Below, in pieces: positions 1 through 13,399 of a stretch of DNA of 64,000 nucleotides. The stretch is from Epiperipatus broadwayi (Eukaryota; Onychophora; Udeonychophora; Euonychophora; Peripatidae): contig JAQFVV010000049.1 of NCBI GenBank assembly GCA_028023455.1, positions 3,284,536 to 3,348,535 on the forward strand, in the 5' to 3' direction. Both the position numbers and the translations under genes were made by a program. Every line of letters begins with the position of its first letter. Positions within the stretch are counted from its first letter, which is position 1. The notes below the pieces were generated by a model that was not told the DNA's origin, did no database searches, and worked only from the letters and a program-made list of their open reading frames with translations.

Positions 1-940
1 TCAAATAATTTACTTTAACATTTATTAATTTAAAATCTATATTATTTTATTTCATCATTATTTAATGTATTAGTTCTTAGCAGTAAGTATTTTTAAATGC
101 ATGTATACAATTTTCTAGTAGCTACCACTAATTAGTTATAGAAAAGGATTGCATGCTAATAACAGTTTTTCAAATAAAAACTTTTTTTAAGAGAAAATAA
201 TGCACCAAAACCACTGCATAATAAAAATTAAGATAAAATATCGATTACCACACATTTGTAGTTTCATTTTGGATTCCTGGTCTAATTTCTTTCTTCTTTT
301 GGTCTTAATGAAACATATATTTTAATAGATTTGTGTATGTGTTTATATATGTTACTTCTATTTTACTTTCATTATTTTTATTTTTTATATGGTCTATACA
401 AAAAATAAAAAATGCATTGTTCATTACAAACCTAAATACCATTTGACATTTTTTGACTCTTCCTTAGAGATAAATTAAAATGAGTATTATTGAATATTAT
501 ATAAATCAGTAACTACATCTGCGATTTAACCAATAAATAAGCTAGATACTTTATATAAATAATAATATTCATATTATTCTTTTATCTGTGCTTGTTTTAT
601 TTAATGTGAAATATTCTAATCACTTTACCTAATATCAACATCAGACAAACATCTACTTTCTCATCAGAACATTGCTAACTAAAGACAATTAAAAAATTAA
701 AATGCTATAATTGAAAAAAGAATTGTGTAAATAAGGATGACTTCTGGATAGAATTGACAAAACATTTTATAATAATAAATTAAACAGATATTAAAAAAAG
801 ATACAAAATTATTTGTTTTATATATATTGTGTATAATAATAGTTATCTGCTTTGAAAAATATATTTTAAAATGCAAATAAATAATTATGTGATAGTATTT
901 ATACATACACTAAAATAGAATATGTAATTATACAAGTCAA
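1..940. other. AT-rich DNA, nothing recognised
   Basis: Simple AT-rich sequence with short runs of A or T and no open frame longer than background. No repeat family or exon was recognised. Confidence 0.6.
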
Positions 941-1089
941 GTACTGTTCAAGTTAATATGAAAAGGTAAATATAACACAATAAGACTCCAAAGCACTGTG
1001 ATTCTGTCAGCAACCTGTCAAAAGTTAGCTCAGTACTTTTGAGTCTTATTGTAATATATTTAACCTTTTCATATTAACTTGAACCGTAC
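941..1089. repeat. short foldback (MITE-like) element
   Basis: Two arms of about 48 bp (941-988 and 1042-1089) are near-perfect reverse complements around a 53-bp loop. The outer ends read gtactgttcaag and cttgaaccgtac. Arm differences are few, so the hairpin is fairly young. No transposase lies nearby. The flanks share tacaagt, a possible but unconvincing target duplication. Confidence 0.75.
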
Positions 1090-3510
1090 AAGTTTTGTAT
1101 GATTTTATATATGTATATATAATTACTAAAAACAAAACTCCAAAAAAAAAAAAAAAAAATCAATAGACTTCTAAAAATATATTTTCAAAGCAAAAAAGAC
1201 AGAAAAAAAAAATCAATTAAAATCAATAAAAACCTTGCTTTTATGTTATAAAGAGAAAAGAAATAAAATTTTCAAAGTATTAAATTTATTTCTATATCAT
1301 AAATGTATATATATTGAAATGACATATTTGATCAAAGTATTTTGTTCCATGTTATCAAAATTCCAGTTTAAAAACTGTTAACTGTGTCTTTGGCAACATC
1401 AATAAGCATTGCATTGGAACAGTGGTTTTCAAACATTTTTCATTTGGGTACTCCTTGGTAAGCCATTTTTATACATTGTAATCATCATATTAGCAATATG
1501 TTTGCAATTAATATAGTTGATATTTCAAATTTATATGTCATAACTGTTAATAAATATCTCAATAATAAGATTAAAAAGCAGTGGAATAATAATGCGAACA
1601 CGGTAAATATATATTCAAAACGGGAAAAGATACACTGAATTTAAACGAATGTGCATTTTCCAACATTATTCAACTTTTTTGACATACCCGCCCCTATTCT
1701 ATTTTGTATCCCTGAAGACACACATACCTCATAATGAGAATCAAAACCATCTAGAAATAGTTGGAATAAAAATTAACAATTGACATTTATTTTTCTAATT
1801 GATAGATTAGTTTTAATAATAATAATCGCGTTAATAGATAAAATATATTTCAATTTTTAAAATACAATTTTATTAACAATGAATGATGGATATATACTGT
1901 GCGTATATATCAATTTATATATAGTAAATTGTGGCGTCCTTAAATATATATGTAGAACATTTTGATTCTGAAAATGTTTATAAACTCCACACATTTATGC
2001 ACAAGATTTTTGAATTTTGGAAAATATATATTATATAATACTTTGTATTTTTTCGAGAGCATTTATCTACGTACAATTCTTTTAAGGTTCAAACTACTAC
2101 CAGATATTTATTAGATAAAGTAATGCATAGAACTAACTTTTCTTATAACTGAAACGGAATGCACCCCATATAAACATTTATATATATAAAAGACCTCAAA
2201 TGTTTTTAGGAGCATATTTTGCATGTTAAAAATAGGTAGAAAACTATTCATTAAAATAATCAGTAGATGGCTTGTCCTGAATATGATCCTAATTATTATT
2301 GCTGTATTTAATATATATAAATGATTGTGATATTTCAATAACATCATGATAGTGGAGAGTGAACCTCGCTTTCAGACACGTCTGCTTAGAAGAATAAAAC
2401 TACGACGATTTTTTTAAACAAATGGCTTCCTTTATAGCTTATGAAAAAAACTAATATAAAAATGATTTTCTATAAAATATATCTGATTAATTCAAAAAGT
2501 GTTTTGATTTAAAAAAAACCCCAGCGACATAAACACGCCATCATATACATATATATGTGTGGTGTAAAAATAAAGCAGCCCATATCAGGGGAAAGACTTC
2601 AAATAACTATTTTTCAAAACCAGATTATAGACATGGTAAGCTATTGCAGTACTGTTGCCCTATTAATTGTACATTAACAATTATTTTCTTTTAATAAAAC
2701 TTCACAAAACATAATAAGGAAAATAAACTTAAGGGTTTCTAATTAGAATGATGCATTTATTACAAAACTTGGGCAAAGTATAGCGTCTTAAAATACTTCA
2801 GTATTGGGTTAAGCAGGTCATTAAATTACTTAAACAATCGGCCAATTCATTTATTTTTAGTTTTTTTTTTTTCAAATACTCTATTTCAAATTGTTTTATA
2901 ATGTGTAAATATATCACAATACCTTGATAGCCAAAAGTATTATGGAGTTTTGAAAATTTACATAAGTTTATTATTTTAAATTAAATTCTATATGTAGCAA
3001 CAAATAATGATTAACAAATATATATATTTATCACAGTAAATCAGTTTGAATAACTTAAATTTGAATGCATAATAATAAATACATTTCTAACATTCATCAG
3101 AGTTAAATAAATATTTTCCCTTATAAGAAAAATAAACTCGATTAATAAACCACATTTAATAGCAATATTGATATTTTCAAATAGAGATATTCTTCAGTAG
3201 AAGACTCGTAGTTGATTTCTTTTGAGAGTAGCAAATTATCATTTATGACAATCAAGCAGTTTGATCATACTGGCAATTAAAAAAGAATAGATCAAAGAAT
3301 CTATTTTTAGAACGAGTAAGCGAATAAATAATATTAGAATTATATTAAATTAGGTATATAATGTTACATTAACTTCACCGTTTTTGTATTACCTCTTAAC
3401 TTTTTAATACATCTTTATGTCAATTATATAAAATTTGTCTTTATAACGTATTTAACATCAAACTTAGTTTTAGTAATCATATATACAATTATGGGAATAT
3501 ATAAATGTAT
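1090..3510. other. AT-rich DNA, nothing recognised
   Basis: A-rich tracts at about 1140-1215, scattered TA runs and no coding signal on either strand. A stretch at 1419-1460 resembles the end of a hAT-type MITE but has no partner terminus. Confidence 0.5.
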
Positions 3511-3595
3511 ACATAAGCGAAAGTCTTGTAGTGTAATAATAGTATATCTACTTCCATGTCTATAACCTGGGTTCGAATCTGGATCAAGAAAATAT
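3510..3595 (+). repeat. tRNA-derived SINE-like fragment
   Basis: An A-box-like stretch, TAGTGTAATAATAGT (3529-3543), is followed 27 bases later by a good B box, GGTTCGAATCT (3570-3580). This spacing and order are those of an internal RNA polymerase III promoter. The T-arm stem no longer pairs and no clean cloverleaf forms, so it is a decayed tRNA-derived repeat rather than a working tRNA. Confidence 0.5.
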
Positions 3596-4752
3596 ATTTT
3601 TCCCCAATAGCATTGGAGTTTTCCTTTTTAAATTTCCATATCCTAATCAACTCAGTTAAAAAATCCAATACTGACCAATAAAATAGTATTTAACTATTCT
3701 TTATTAGAAAGAAAAAAAAACAAGAATGTTTCTGTTACAATAAAACCAAATCTTTATAAGAAAGGCTATATGTAATTATTAGTTCTATCTAGGAATCAAT
3801 GCTAAACTCCTATCCTATCTTTAAGTCATTTAATCAATTGTCTTATATTATATCATCATCCAACTGCTTACAATAAACAAAGATGATAACAATTCTAACA
3901 GCTCTCTGAATTCTGATTAACATTGCAAATAAGGTTAATAACGTTTGCAAGCATCAAAGTCATTTAATGAAAATGCTATTAAGACATAAGTAATCTTTGC
4001 CATACAGAATTTCAAAATATTCATATGAAACATAATATTTGTAAGCTTTAATATTATTTGATGGAGAGGTTATTAAGCTCTGAGTCTTATTTGACCTTAA
4101 ACAGTTTTCAGAAGAAATAATTTTGAAGCATTCGTGTATACTTTAATATTCTACTGTTTGACGATCCACAAATACTTTGAACTCCTATCTTGTAAAGATT
4201 TTGTAAGGCTAAATAAGAATGAGGCATTAATATTTTTGTTGAGTAAACATGAAGCTTGCAAACCTCATTGTTCATACCTGCCATGATAATAAGAATTCAG
4301 AGAGCAGTCAAAATTGATACCATATTCACCTGCAGTTGGTGAATGGATGATAATGTAAAGCAAAATAACTGATTACATTTAATAACTACATTGTCTCAGA
4401 ATTTCCCTGTTTCACATTCTATACAATATGTATATATTCACAAACAATATGCACATCCACATATGTACTGTTTAAAAATTGTAGTTAATAATATTTAATA
4501 ACTCTTATAGAGAAAATCTTGTTAAATCTTTTTGGAGACATGTAGAAACTTTAATATATATATATATATTCTTTGCAATTAAGATAAGAAGAATAATTAA
4601 TAACAAAATATGAAAATTAAATAATACTTCTAGATCATCATTGATAGTGATGTGGCATAACTTGCACTTTCTTAATAGTTTACTTTAGAATCCCACTTTT
4701 AGAACTACATTGTAAATTTTAATTAATTCTTATATTATAAGATATATATATA

Positions 4753-5114
4753 TATATATATCATGCTGAACCAGCACTCATCAGTTGGTCTAGGTCATTA
4801 TGTACACATATACAATCAGTGCTCAGTTTATATTAACATAGCAAATCTACATACTTTAATAGACAGGCTTCAATCCTCTCCACTCTCCAACTTTTCAGCC
4901 ATCCATATAACTAAAAATCTGATGGAATGTTCAAAGCATCCGCCTTAAGGTCAACATGGGTATGATTATAATATTGGCATCATAAAGAGCTTTGGGCATT
5001 GCATCATCAGATTTTTAGTGATATTGATGGCTGAAGCATTGGATAGTGGAGAGGATTGAAGCCTGTCCATTAAAGTGTGTAGATTTGCTATCTTAATATA
5101 AACCAAGCACTGAT

Positions 5115-5191
<77 letters not shown>

Positions 5192-5345
5192 GAGATAATA
5201 ATCCAGACCAACTGATGAGTGCTGGTTCAGCATGAAATACATATATTGGAGATAATTTATCTTTTTCACATGTATATAGTCATGTGTATTGGTTATATTG
5301 GATAAAGATGATGACTGTAGGGAGTTTGAAAGTCTGGATTCAAAT
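4753..5345. repeat. foldback SINE-like element, copy 1, with TA expansion
   Basis: The left arm (about 4763-4930) and right arm (about 4995-5235) are reverse complements; shared blocks include catgctgaaccagcactcat and aaatctgatg. The right arm continues into a tRNA-like end with B-box-like GGATTCAAATC (about 5337-5347). The corresponding left outer end is missing. A long TA run interrupts the right arm. Same family as the copies at 18.6, 23.9 and 42.0 kb. Confidence 0.75.
5119..5189. repeat. (TA)n microsatellite
   Basis: About 70 bases of uninterrupted TA inside the right arm of the foldback element, at the place where the left arm has only a short acatata stretch. Confidence 0.95.
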
Positions 5346-5439
5346 CTCCTTTAATTAAAAACACCTTTTGTACACAATAAACAACATTATAAATAAACTT
5401 TTGTTACTCCAAGGGTCGCATCTATCTCAAAAGTAAACA

Positions 5440-6320
5440 CATACTTTAGAATCAGCACATTTAAAAGCTCTTATGTATCTCAGATATATAAATGGTACAT
5501 TTATCTTCTGGCAACATGGTAAAAATAAATTATATATTTTTCTCACACATAAAAGATATCTATCTTCATATTAAATTTGCAATGCCTTCAGATTCTGATA
5601 GGAAACTTCCCTTTCTTGATGTACTTATCACTAAAAACTGTTTAAGTTTTTTATGATTTTCAATCTTCAGAAAATTTACATGCACAAACAGATACCTACA
5701 ATTCTCATTACATCATCCAACTCAAGTCATTCCTGTAACCAAAAGTCTTTCAGTTACAGAAATGTAATCCTTTAGACAAATTATACCTGAAAGAAGAAAT
5801 AAATCATGTAATTAATGTTTTATTAGCTAATGGTTGTAATAATAAAATTACACACACAGCCTTAGTTCAAACCCAAAGCAATCAATATAAAAACAAAAAA
5901 AACAACTATAAGGATTTGTATTCCTTATATAAAATAAACCACTTATAATAATGGACATATTCTGTAATTCTACAATATAAAATTGATGTATAGTACCTAT
6001 AAAAAAATTAGTCAGATTTTATCCAAACCTACAAATTCATTCTCTCTTGAAGCTCATGGAATTTATGAAATTTCATGACATTTGTAAAGCTTCTTATGTA
6101 GGTATGACTAATAATCATATCAGCAGTAAAAAAGATGAATATGTTAATGTACTTAAGCAATGTTCATCAATAGCAGCACTCTTATTCTATAATATGGATT
6201 GAGGTCACAATATTGATTTCTCTAATACCTGGATTCTACCCAGATGTGACATTCTTCACCAATGTAAGATCAATGAAGTCACTGTGATACTAAAATGAGC
6301 AAATTGTATCAACAAACAGT
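5440..6320 (+). pseudogene. Penelope-like element, 3' part (end of RT plus GIY-YIG domain)
   Basis: Conceptual translation, broken by frameshifts and stops, shows the C-terminal end of a Penelope-type reverse transcriptase: LPFLDVLITKN (about 5605-5640), then a TCTNRYLQFSLHHPTQ block. A linker leads to a GIY-YIG endonuclease region with HGIYEISC and YVGMT (6095-6109), then GHNIDFSNTW. This order is diagnostic of PLEs. The N-terminal RT motifs are absent, so the copy is 5' truncated. It abuts a foldback SINE-like element on its left. Confidence 0.85.
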
Positions 6321-7375
6321 AACAAATACAAACTTCCTCCTACTTGGAAAATACTTTTTAAAAATACAGTAATTTGAAAAGTTGCTGATATTCCATTTTT
6401 CAATTTTATATTGTTTTTTTTCCTACTAATGGAAAACTTTAACAGTTTATAAATCAATGTTAACAATGCCTCTATAACTATTTTTATAATATTCTATTCA
6501 TCACCCAGTTGTTGACTTGCACAATCAAGCTGAAATTCGATATATTTATAATAAAAATCATACAAAGATGAATCCCAAAAATATATCATCTATATATATT
6601 ATTTGCTAAAATTTAATTGTTTAATAATTTGATTATTATCTTTTCTTTTAAATTGCTACTAATAAAGCCAAGCAATATAATAATAAATTATACAAATTAA
6701 TGTTTTATTATTTAACACTATCTTATCTATTTTTGTTGCACTTTTGACAATGTTGGTATAAGATATCTACAACCTAGCTTGACATATTAATGACAATTGA
6801 CTATCATCTTGATCTTAAGTTTATAATTAATTATTATATAAACAAAGTTTTATTACTTACTTAAATATACATGCACACCTCCAGAATTATTCCATGTACA
6901 CTTGACTTAATATACTACTATATTTTATAATCATATATATATATTCTACAAACTTAAGTGTCAAAAAATTGAGTAGTTGAGATAAAAACTTAGTTAATTG
7001 GCTAAAGATTATTTAGACTTTTTTATAAATTTGCAGCATGTTGATAGATCAATCTCATATTAGTGTAAACTAAGTTCTACATAATAATAGTTCTGATTAC
7101 TATTTCAAAATTATAGCTGTGATAAGAGATGCATATATATGTTATTATATAGCTTATTTCAAACTAACATAATTTTCATTGAAAATCAAAACTATCATGG
7201 TATGTACATGAAGTAGCTTTAATATAAATAAATATCTTTTTGTTTTATAAAATTGACTTAAACATATATGTGCTCATTTTTCAAAGAATTGATGACTGTT
7301 ACAATTATAAAAGATTAATGTTAAACCATCAAACATCACATGATCACCATCTCTATACTAGCACATAATTTGTTG
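6321..7375. other. AT-rich DNA downstream of the PLE, nothing recognised
   Basis: The first 200 bases may be the untranslated 3' tail of the PLE. The rest is AT-rich with no frame or repeat recognised. Confidence 0.45.
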
Positions 7376-7549
7376 TAAACAAAGGCAAAACTCCCCATAC
7401 AGTAATGCCACCCTGTGCCAAACAGAGTAATCAATGGATGCCAGAAGGCTTGTGCATAAAATCCCTATCTAGTGCCTACTCATCCATCCATTGATTACTC
7501 TATTTTGCACAGGGTGGCACTACTGTATGGGGAGTTTTGCCTTTGTTTA
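7376..7549. repeat. foldback MITE with likely TA target duplication
   Basis: Arms of about 65 bp (7376-7440 and 7485-7549) are near-perfect inverted copies. The termini are AACAAAGGCAAAACTCCCC and its complement, bordered on both sides by TA. The 44-bp loop is unrelated. TA borders suggest mobilisation by a Tc1/mariner-type transposase (inference); no transposase is present here. Confidence 0.8.
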
Positions 7550-9659
7550 TAAAAGATTAAGTTTGTCAATATATATATATATCCAAATCATTTTATAATG
7601 ACAATAAAATCCTAAAAAAATATGTTTTTTCTCTTGATTTTTCCAAAATATAGAAATGATAATCAAATGATTATTTGTTTAAAAAGTCAATTGAGGAGCA
7701 TCAGAAGATGCAGGTTGAACTTTGATTCAAAGATGTTTTGAATTCTGTTACATTCCACTGTACGAAATACTCAAAGCAATGTACAAGTTCTAAAAAATAA
7801 ACTGACAAAAGTGTGTTGGATATTTACAATTCATAATAAATCTTATAACTTTTATTGATTTGTCAACTAAAGAAGATGGATGTAAACATGCCGTATTTGA
7901 ATTCAGAGTGTTCTGGATAACTGAAATTATTGCCTTCTAATATTTAGTAAAATGTTCTTTCAGACATTGTATGCTTATATAGTAAACACTTTTGCAATAA
8001 TTTACTATGAATGTAATTAGTGCTTTCATGTTTATATATGATATGAGCTTCTTGGTGAATTATAAATCATGCAATAGGAAATGCTTAATGAGTCCAAGAA
8101 TTCAGCAGGCTAAAAATACACTCGTATGACTAGATGCTTATTTATATCAAGGTAAAGACAGAGCACAAGTTTTCATTCAAATAATACTTTCCTTTACTGA
8201 AATTGATTCAATAACTTTTTGCTCTTCTACTGAACTAAACGTATGCACAACAAAACATTGAGCAAAAAGTTAATGAATAGTTTATCATTCGTGAATGCTC
8301 TTAAGCCTCCATTATACACACAAAGTTCTAAATATTTATATATTCACATACACACTCAATGTAAATATGTATAAAGAGAATCACTTGGTTTTTTATATTT
8401 TGCATTATAGTAATTCATTATCTTTCCAGAGTTTCTAATTTTAAATGTAAACTATAGTAACATATATGGGAAACACACTTATTCATAAACATGTTTTTCA
8501 TCATGCTGTAATTTTTTAAAATATTATTTAATAAAATAATGATAGTTTATACAACCATATTTACTTCATTAAAGTATCAGCTTTATAAAGTACATTTATA
8601 ACTTTAATTTCAACAATTAAGAAAATGTATTATCCAAAATAATATTTTAATGTAAAATTAACAACAACAACAACAAAATAAAAGCCCACCATATTACCAA
8701 ACAATTTTGTATTATATATTGTAAGTATAGCATGTGTGTGTGAATTTTTCTTAAACCACAAAATTCATTCCGTCAAAATTTTAAAAGTCGGTATATATAT
8801 CAAGATCCTTCTGTAGGACCGATTAAAAACAATTATAAATAATAAGGCACTGAATTTACAAAACTGATTTATGTATTCTTTGAATTTAACATTCCATATT
8901 CAAAAAATAGTCATTTTAAAGAGAAAAGTGCTGAAAACCTAAATTTAACCCTTTTCTTGCTGTAGTCTAAAGCTAGAATAGTAAATGAATATAGCACAGG
9001 AACACAACTTTCGCCCAGACATTTGGACTTTTCTTTACAATTAAAGCAAGATTGATCAGCATTCCTAAACTTCACAATACTCAAAGGGCAAACCGTTATG
9101 GTGAAAGTTAAAAAAAAAGCCTTTTACATTTTTTCATAATGATAAAAATATCATATGTAGCCACCTCGCCTTATACTGACATTCATCTTGTACATACTTA
9201 TGCACTGTATTTGTATGGACTACATACATAATTATATATATAGAAATCCTTTTTAAAAAAACTTACAGCATTGGTTTACTTGTTAAAATATAATCAATGA
9301 TTTAAAACAGAACTCTTATCCCAAACATTCCCCCAATTCCCCCCACCCATAAAAAATTATATCAACATAAAAATTTACATCACAGTTCGTCTTTTTTTTT
9401 TTTTTTTCAAATTCTGAGAGAGATTTACTTTCCATTCGAAGTCAAATTATTTAAAAATTAGTTCTATAATCCCGGGAATGATTTGTTTTTTAAAAAAATC
9501 AATTCTTTACAATCAGTATAAGTATTTTTTTATATAATTTCTTTCTCCAAAAAAAGAAGAAAGGAGACAAATAATTTGTCGCTACAGCAAAGATCTCCTT
9601 GAAGACTTGTTTGCACTTCCTAGGAATTTATAATTTGATGAATTTCAAACCAACCTTTG
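7550..9659. other. region downstream of the mannosidase stop codon (3' UTR and beyond)
   Basis: On the minus strand this is the 3' side of the gene, so the 3' UTR must lie at its right end. I see no convincing AATAAA signal close to the stop, so the UTR end is not placed. The rest is AT-rich with no exon or repeat recognised. Confidence 0.5.
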
Positions 9660-9989
9660 CTATGAAGCAAAAATGGGAAACGGATGTGCTTCTGTATTAA
9701 AAACCCACTCTGTTAAAGGTAAAACTGAACTGTCATCACCAAACAAAAGATAAAAGTATTTGAGAGTTTCCGATAAGAAGAAACTTTCCATAAAGTTCCG
9801 AAATTCTGGAGGGATCAATTTCACATTTGCTACTGATGAGTATCCACCAGAGGCCACCTTGGTATGTTTTTCAAAAGCTTGAAAGATTTGCCAACCCCAT
9901 TCCTGATAAGTACTGTTACCAGTTATACGATATAAATAAAAAAGGCTTTCAATTGTTTCAGGTCGCAACAAGTTATGTGTATCAGCGGG
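9660..9989 (-). CDS. MAN1B1: MAN1B1-type ER alpha-1,2-mannosidase, terminal coding exon
   Basis: 110 codons including a TAG stop; 109 residues from [15 protein letters not shown] to HPFPIFAS. It completes the GH47 catalytic domain. Visible family landmarks are [46 protein letters not shown] and the C-terminal FNTEAHP. The Thr of FNTEAHP is the calcium ligand in structures of the family. The acceptor is a polypyrimidine tract followed by ACAG. Reading upstream past it gives low-complexity intron translation, so the exon starts at the first Pro codon. The stop falls where family members end, so the protein is complete at the C-terminus. Poly(A) signal and UTR end were not identified. It could be a retained ancient duplicate, but there is no frameshift or stop. 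Confidence 0.96.
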   Translation of the reverse strand, partial: PADTHNLLRPETIESLFYLYRITGNSTYQEWGWQIFQAFEKHTKVASGGYSSVANVKLIPPEFRNFMESFFLSETLKYFYLLFGDDSSVLPLTEWVFNTEAHPFPIFAS

Positions 9990-10458
9990 CTGTAAAAAAA
10001 AAGAAAATAACAAATTAATATTAATATTTATTGCAATGGTTATAAAAATAATATAAAACAATTTTAAAAAGTTTAATACTAATATAATCAGTGCATTACA
10101 ATTAATATGTGAAGTTCTTTGTCTAAAGATACATTAAAAGTATGTAGATAATAAAGTGCAATGACCAATCAATCTTTGGCAAGAGTCTTAACACAATTAT
10201 AATAACATCTCAACTTTAGAGCTACAACAAAAACTTTAATGAATTCAAAGTGCAGGTGATGATCATAATATAAATATCCATTCTGTCATGTATTACAAAA
10301 AAAAAAAAAATTCTAGTTAAAATAAAAAAACAAAAAATTGTACTTATACAAGTATTCATAAGAAGTAACCTATCTATATATTTATATATCCTTATTTTCT
10401 CTGTTGTCTGATTAGTTAATGTATGTTTGCCCATAATACTGCCTCATATCAAATTCAC

Positions 10459-10622
10459 AAAGGATGTAATTCTGCCATTAATAAATTCTTTAATAAAGCA
10501 GTCGTCTGTAACACTGTTAAATTCACATATCAAATATAACAAAGGATGTAATTCTGCCATTAATAAATTTTTTAATAAAGCAATCGTCTGTAACACTGTC
10601 AAATTCACATATCAAATATAAC
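10459..10622. repeat. 82-bp tandem duplication
   Basis: Two adjacent units (10459-10540, 10541-10622) differ at only a few bases; each begins aaaggatgtaattctgcc. It lies in the last intron about 470 bp upstream of the terminal exon. Confidence 0.9.
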
Positions 10623-11449
10623 AAGTGTATTTAAAAATTTAAATTTATTACTTTAGCTTTATTAATAGTTTGTGTACACAACCGAAATGTAATACTTTTC
10701 CAGCTAACAACAGGCTTTCAGGCCACTCATATTTATTTATAACACCTTATCAATTAATTGGACAGCCTTTCATGTTGGAGCAAGGTACCAGGTACACAAA
10801 ACTATAAAACAAAGCTAAATGTATTGATACCTTGCTGCCTTTCAGGCCAGATACATTTCTTACATTAAAAAAAATTATTAAAGCAACGAATTAAAACAAA
10901 CCACGGCCTTTCCAAAGCTGGGTAATCCATAATTTTTATTATGAAGCATATATTATGCAAAGTGAATAATTCCACCATTAGTAAACTATAATTTCTCACA
11001 TTTATTTATATAATATTAAAATCTTTTGTTTAATTTACATTAAATTTAAAAAAAAAAATTGTTAAAACAACCAATTAAAAAACCCCCACATCCTTTCTGA
11101 AGCTGGTTTTACATAATTACTATAAGTACTCTTCTCTACTCCAGCTATATTTATGGTAATTAATAATAATAATGATGATGATAGGAGTTCAGCAGAAACC
11201 AGCATAGAACACAATTTTCTACTTCTATTTTATGCAGTCTCAAAGTACTTTAACTACCAAGCTGACAAGGTAAAGTTCTTACATATACAGTTGCTAAAAT
11301 TTTTAATCACCCAAGTACTTTTTTATGCACTTCTGCCATTTTTTAATTACAAATTTGATAAAATTATTAAAAATTTAATCAGTTATCATATATCACATGA
11401 TTAGATATTTCTCACTAATATTATGAATTCTCAATATCAAAGTCCAGAT

Positions 11450-12900
11450 TTTAATTAAACCTATCAGAACTTTATCAGCAACAATGTGGAAATTCTTCAT
11501 AGCAACAATGACACATTTTTAAATAAAATCAACAGCTTCAGAGAAAAAAATCCAAAATCCTAAGCAAACATACAGAAATGTCATCAGCAGTAATGAACAA
11601 ATTCTCCATGATAACCAAGCTATAGATTTAGATATTACTTTCTCCAAAAGTCAAACTACAAATTTTAAAAATCCCCATGGCAACAAGAATTTAAGCTCAA
11701 ATAATAACAACAGCTTAAGAAACCAAAGTCCGAATCTAATCAAACAGATGAAAATATCAGCAGTGATGCACAAATTTTCCAGGTTATCCAAAGTATAGGT
11801 TCAAATGGTATTAATGGCTCCAAAGGTCAAAGTACAAGATCTAAAAAAACATATGCAAATGTCATCAGCAATAATGTACAAACCCACAGTAATAACAATA
11901 TAATACCAAACACTCCAAGGTCAACCCCACATTTTCATAAAACTACTCTCAATGATATTGATAGATTTAGAATTAAAAATGCAACAGCTCCATCCCCCTC
12001 CAAACCCATTGACTGGACATCAAAAATACTAGTAAATATTAGTGATGGACTTCTCAACACTACCCCCCCCCTCCAGGATCTTTATACAACATTTAAGACA
12101 TTTTTTTCCACCCAAGTCACTGATATGAATATATCTTTCTACAATTTCCCTTGGCAACTTCTCTATAAACATTACAATCCATGTGATGTGGGATTCAATC
12201 AGTCAGATAGCTGATCATCCAAATATTAGTTACCTTGCAATTAAATTTTTCCAGGTTACCCAGAGTGAGTGCTTCCAAACTCACAGCAAATACTTGAAAA
12301 TTACACATTGATAACAGTAAATCCAAATCAGAACTGTATCACTGGGGTGTTGAAGAATACTTATTTCAGATATACCCCACAAGATTTCCAATGGATGATG
12401 CAGCCCTTTGGAAAAGTTATCTTTTTTCCAAGAAATTCTTCTCAAAAATACCACTATACATATTCCAGGCAACCTTTACAAATTTAAAATTTAACTACAT
12501 CCAGAGATTGACCTGAATGTGATCCCTACCCAAATTTCTTGATCAAATGGGAACTTTATGTTTATACATTCATAATCTAAAACCTCAATGCTATGCCTGT
12601 AGAAAAAGAGGTCATCTTGCAACTCTTCATCAACAATCATCCCAAAAACAAATCTGAAAATAACCATCACCAATTAGAATCTGGCCATTCCTCAGCTGGA
12701 GCCTGAATCAGTCTGATGGCTCACAACTTCCAGCATGCCCCCCCCATCTCATCTCAGAAGTACAATTCAAGTTAATGGATTCCACACTCACACCAGAACA
12801 AATGACTTGGTCTATCACCATTATGTACACATAGTCAGACTCATGTCCAGAATCTAATTAACCTTCTATGCCACCCAGATACAACAAAAATGCCAGGCCT
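11450..12900 (+). pseudogene. Tx1/L1-like LINE, ORF1 remnant
   Basis: Broken frames translate as a polar, Asn/Ser-rich leader. Then come an RRM-like stretch with YFRYTPQDFQWMMQPFGKV (about 12350-12420) and a zinc-knuckle remnant CYACRKRGH (12589-12615) whose last Cys codon has become His. An RNA-binding domain plus zinc knuckle ahead of an APE/RT ORF2 is the known layout of L1/Tx1-group LINEs. The leader contains internal direct repeats: 11577-11660 and 11748-11835 align, with a weaker third copy near 11470. Several frameshifts and stops make it non-functional. Confidence 0.75.
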
Positions 12901-13399
12901 CCTTTTGAGATGGACCCACATAATCTAAACATAACACAGAATCAACACATCATAAGAAAAAAAACTTTTTAATAAATATCATGGAAACAATTGCACCATG
13001 TCAATCACCCATACCACTTCCCCTCCTAACCCAAATCATAATGAAAACAAAAAAAAAGCTGGAAGGTCAAAGAAAAATCACCAACCAAAAAAATGAAATC
13101 AAATTTTACAGACTATCGATCACTCATTATGAGATTATTGACAACCTCTACAAAATCATGCAAGCCACTGTCTCACTGTACCACTCTAATCACTCATCAT
13201 ACTCATCCTCCAAACCAAACCAGAAACACTCCTACATGACCACCCTTCAACCAAACTGATCAATCACCCTCAGTAGCAATTGATCAACAAACAATTGCAC
13301 ACACTGGTAATCCACATTAACAGAATCAAATACCATTTCACAATATCTTACTTTCAAAAAAAATCCTCTGGCATTATTAACTCTCTGCATACTCTATGT

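Noticed and set aside
1419-1470. hAT-type MITE end (cagtggttttcaaac...gggtactccttgg)
   Set aside because: No matching inverted terminus or 8-bp target duplication was found.
3510-3595. Functional tRNA gene
   Set aside because: Box B is good but the acceptor and T stems do not pair.
4966-5211. An 81-codon minus-strand frame rich in Ile-Tyr
   Set aside because: It is the TA microsatellite and foldback arm read as codons.
9827-10018. A plus-strand frame of 63 codons
   Set aside because: It is antisense to the terminal mannosidase exon, which is clearly the coding strand.
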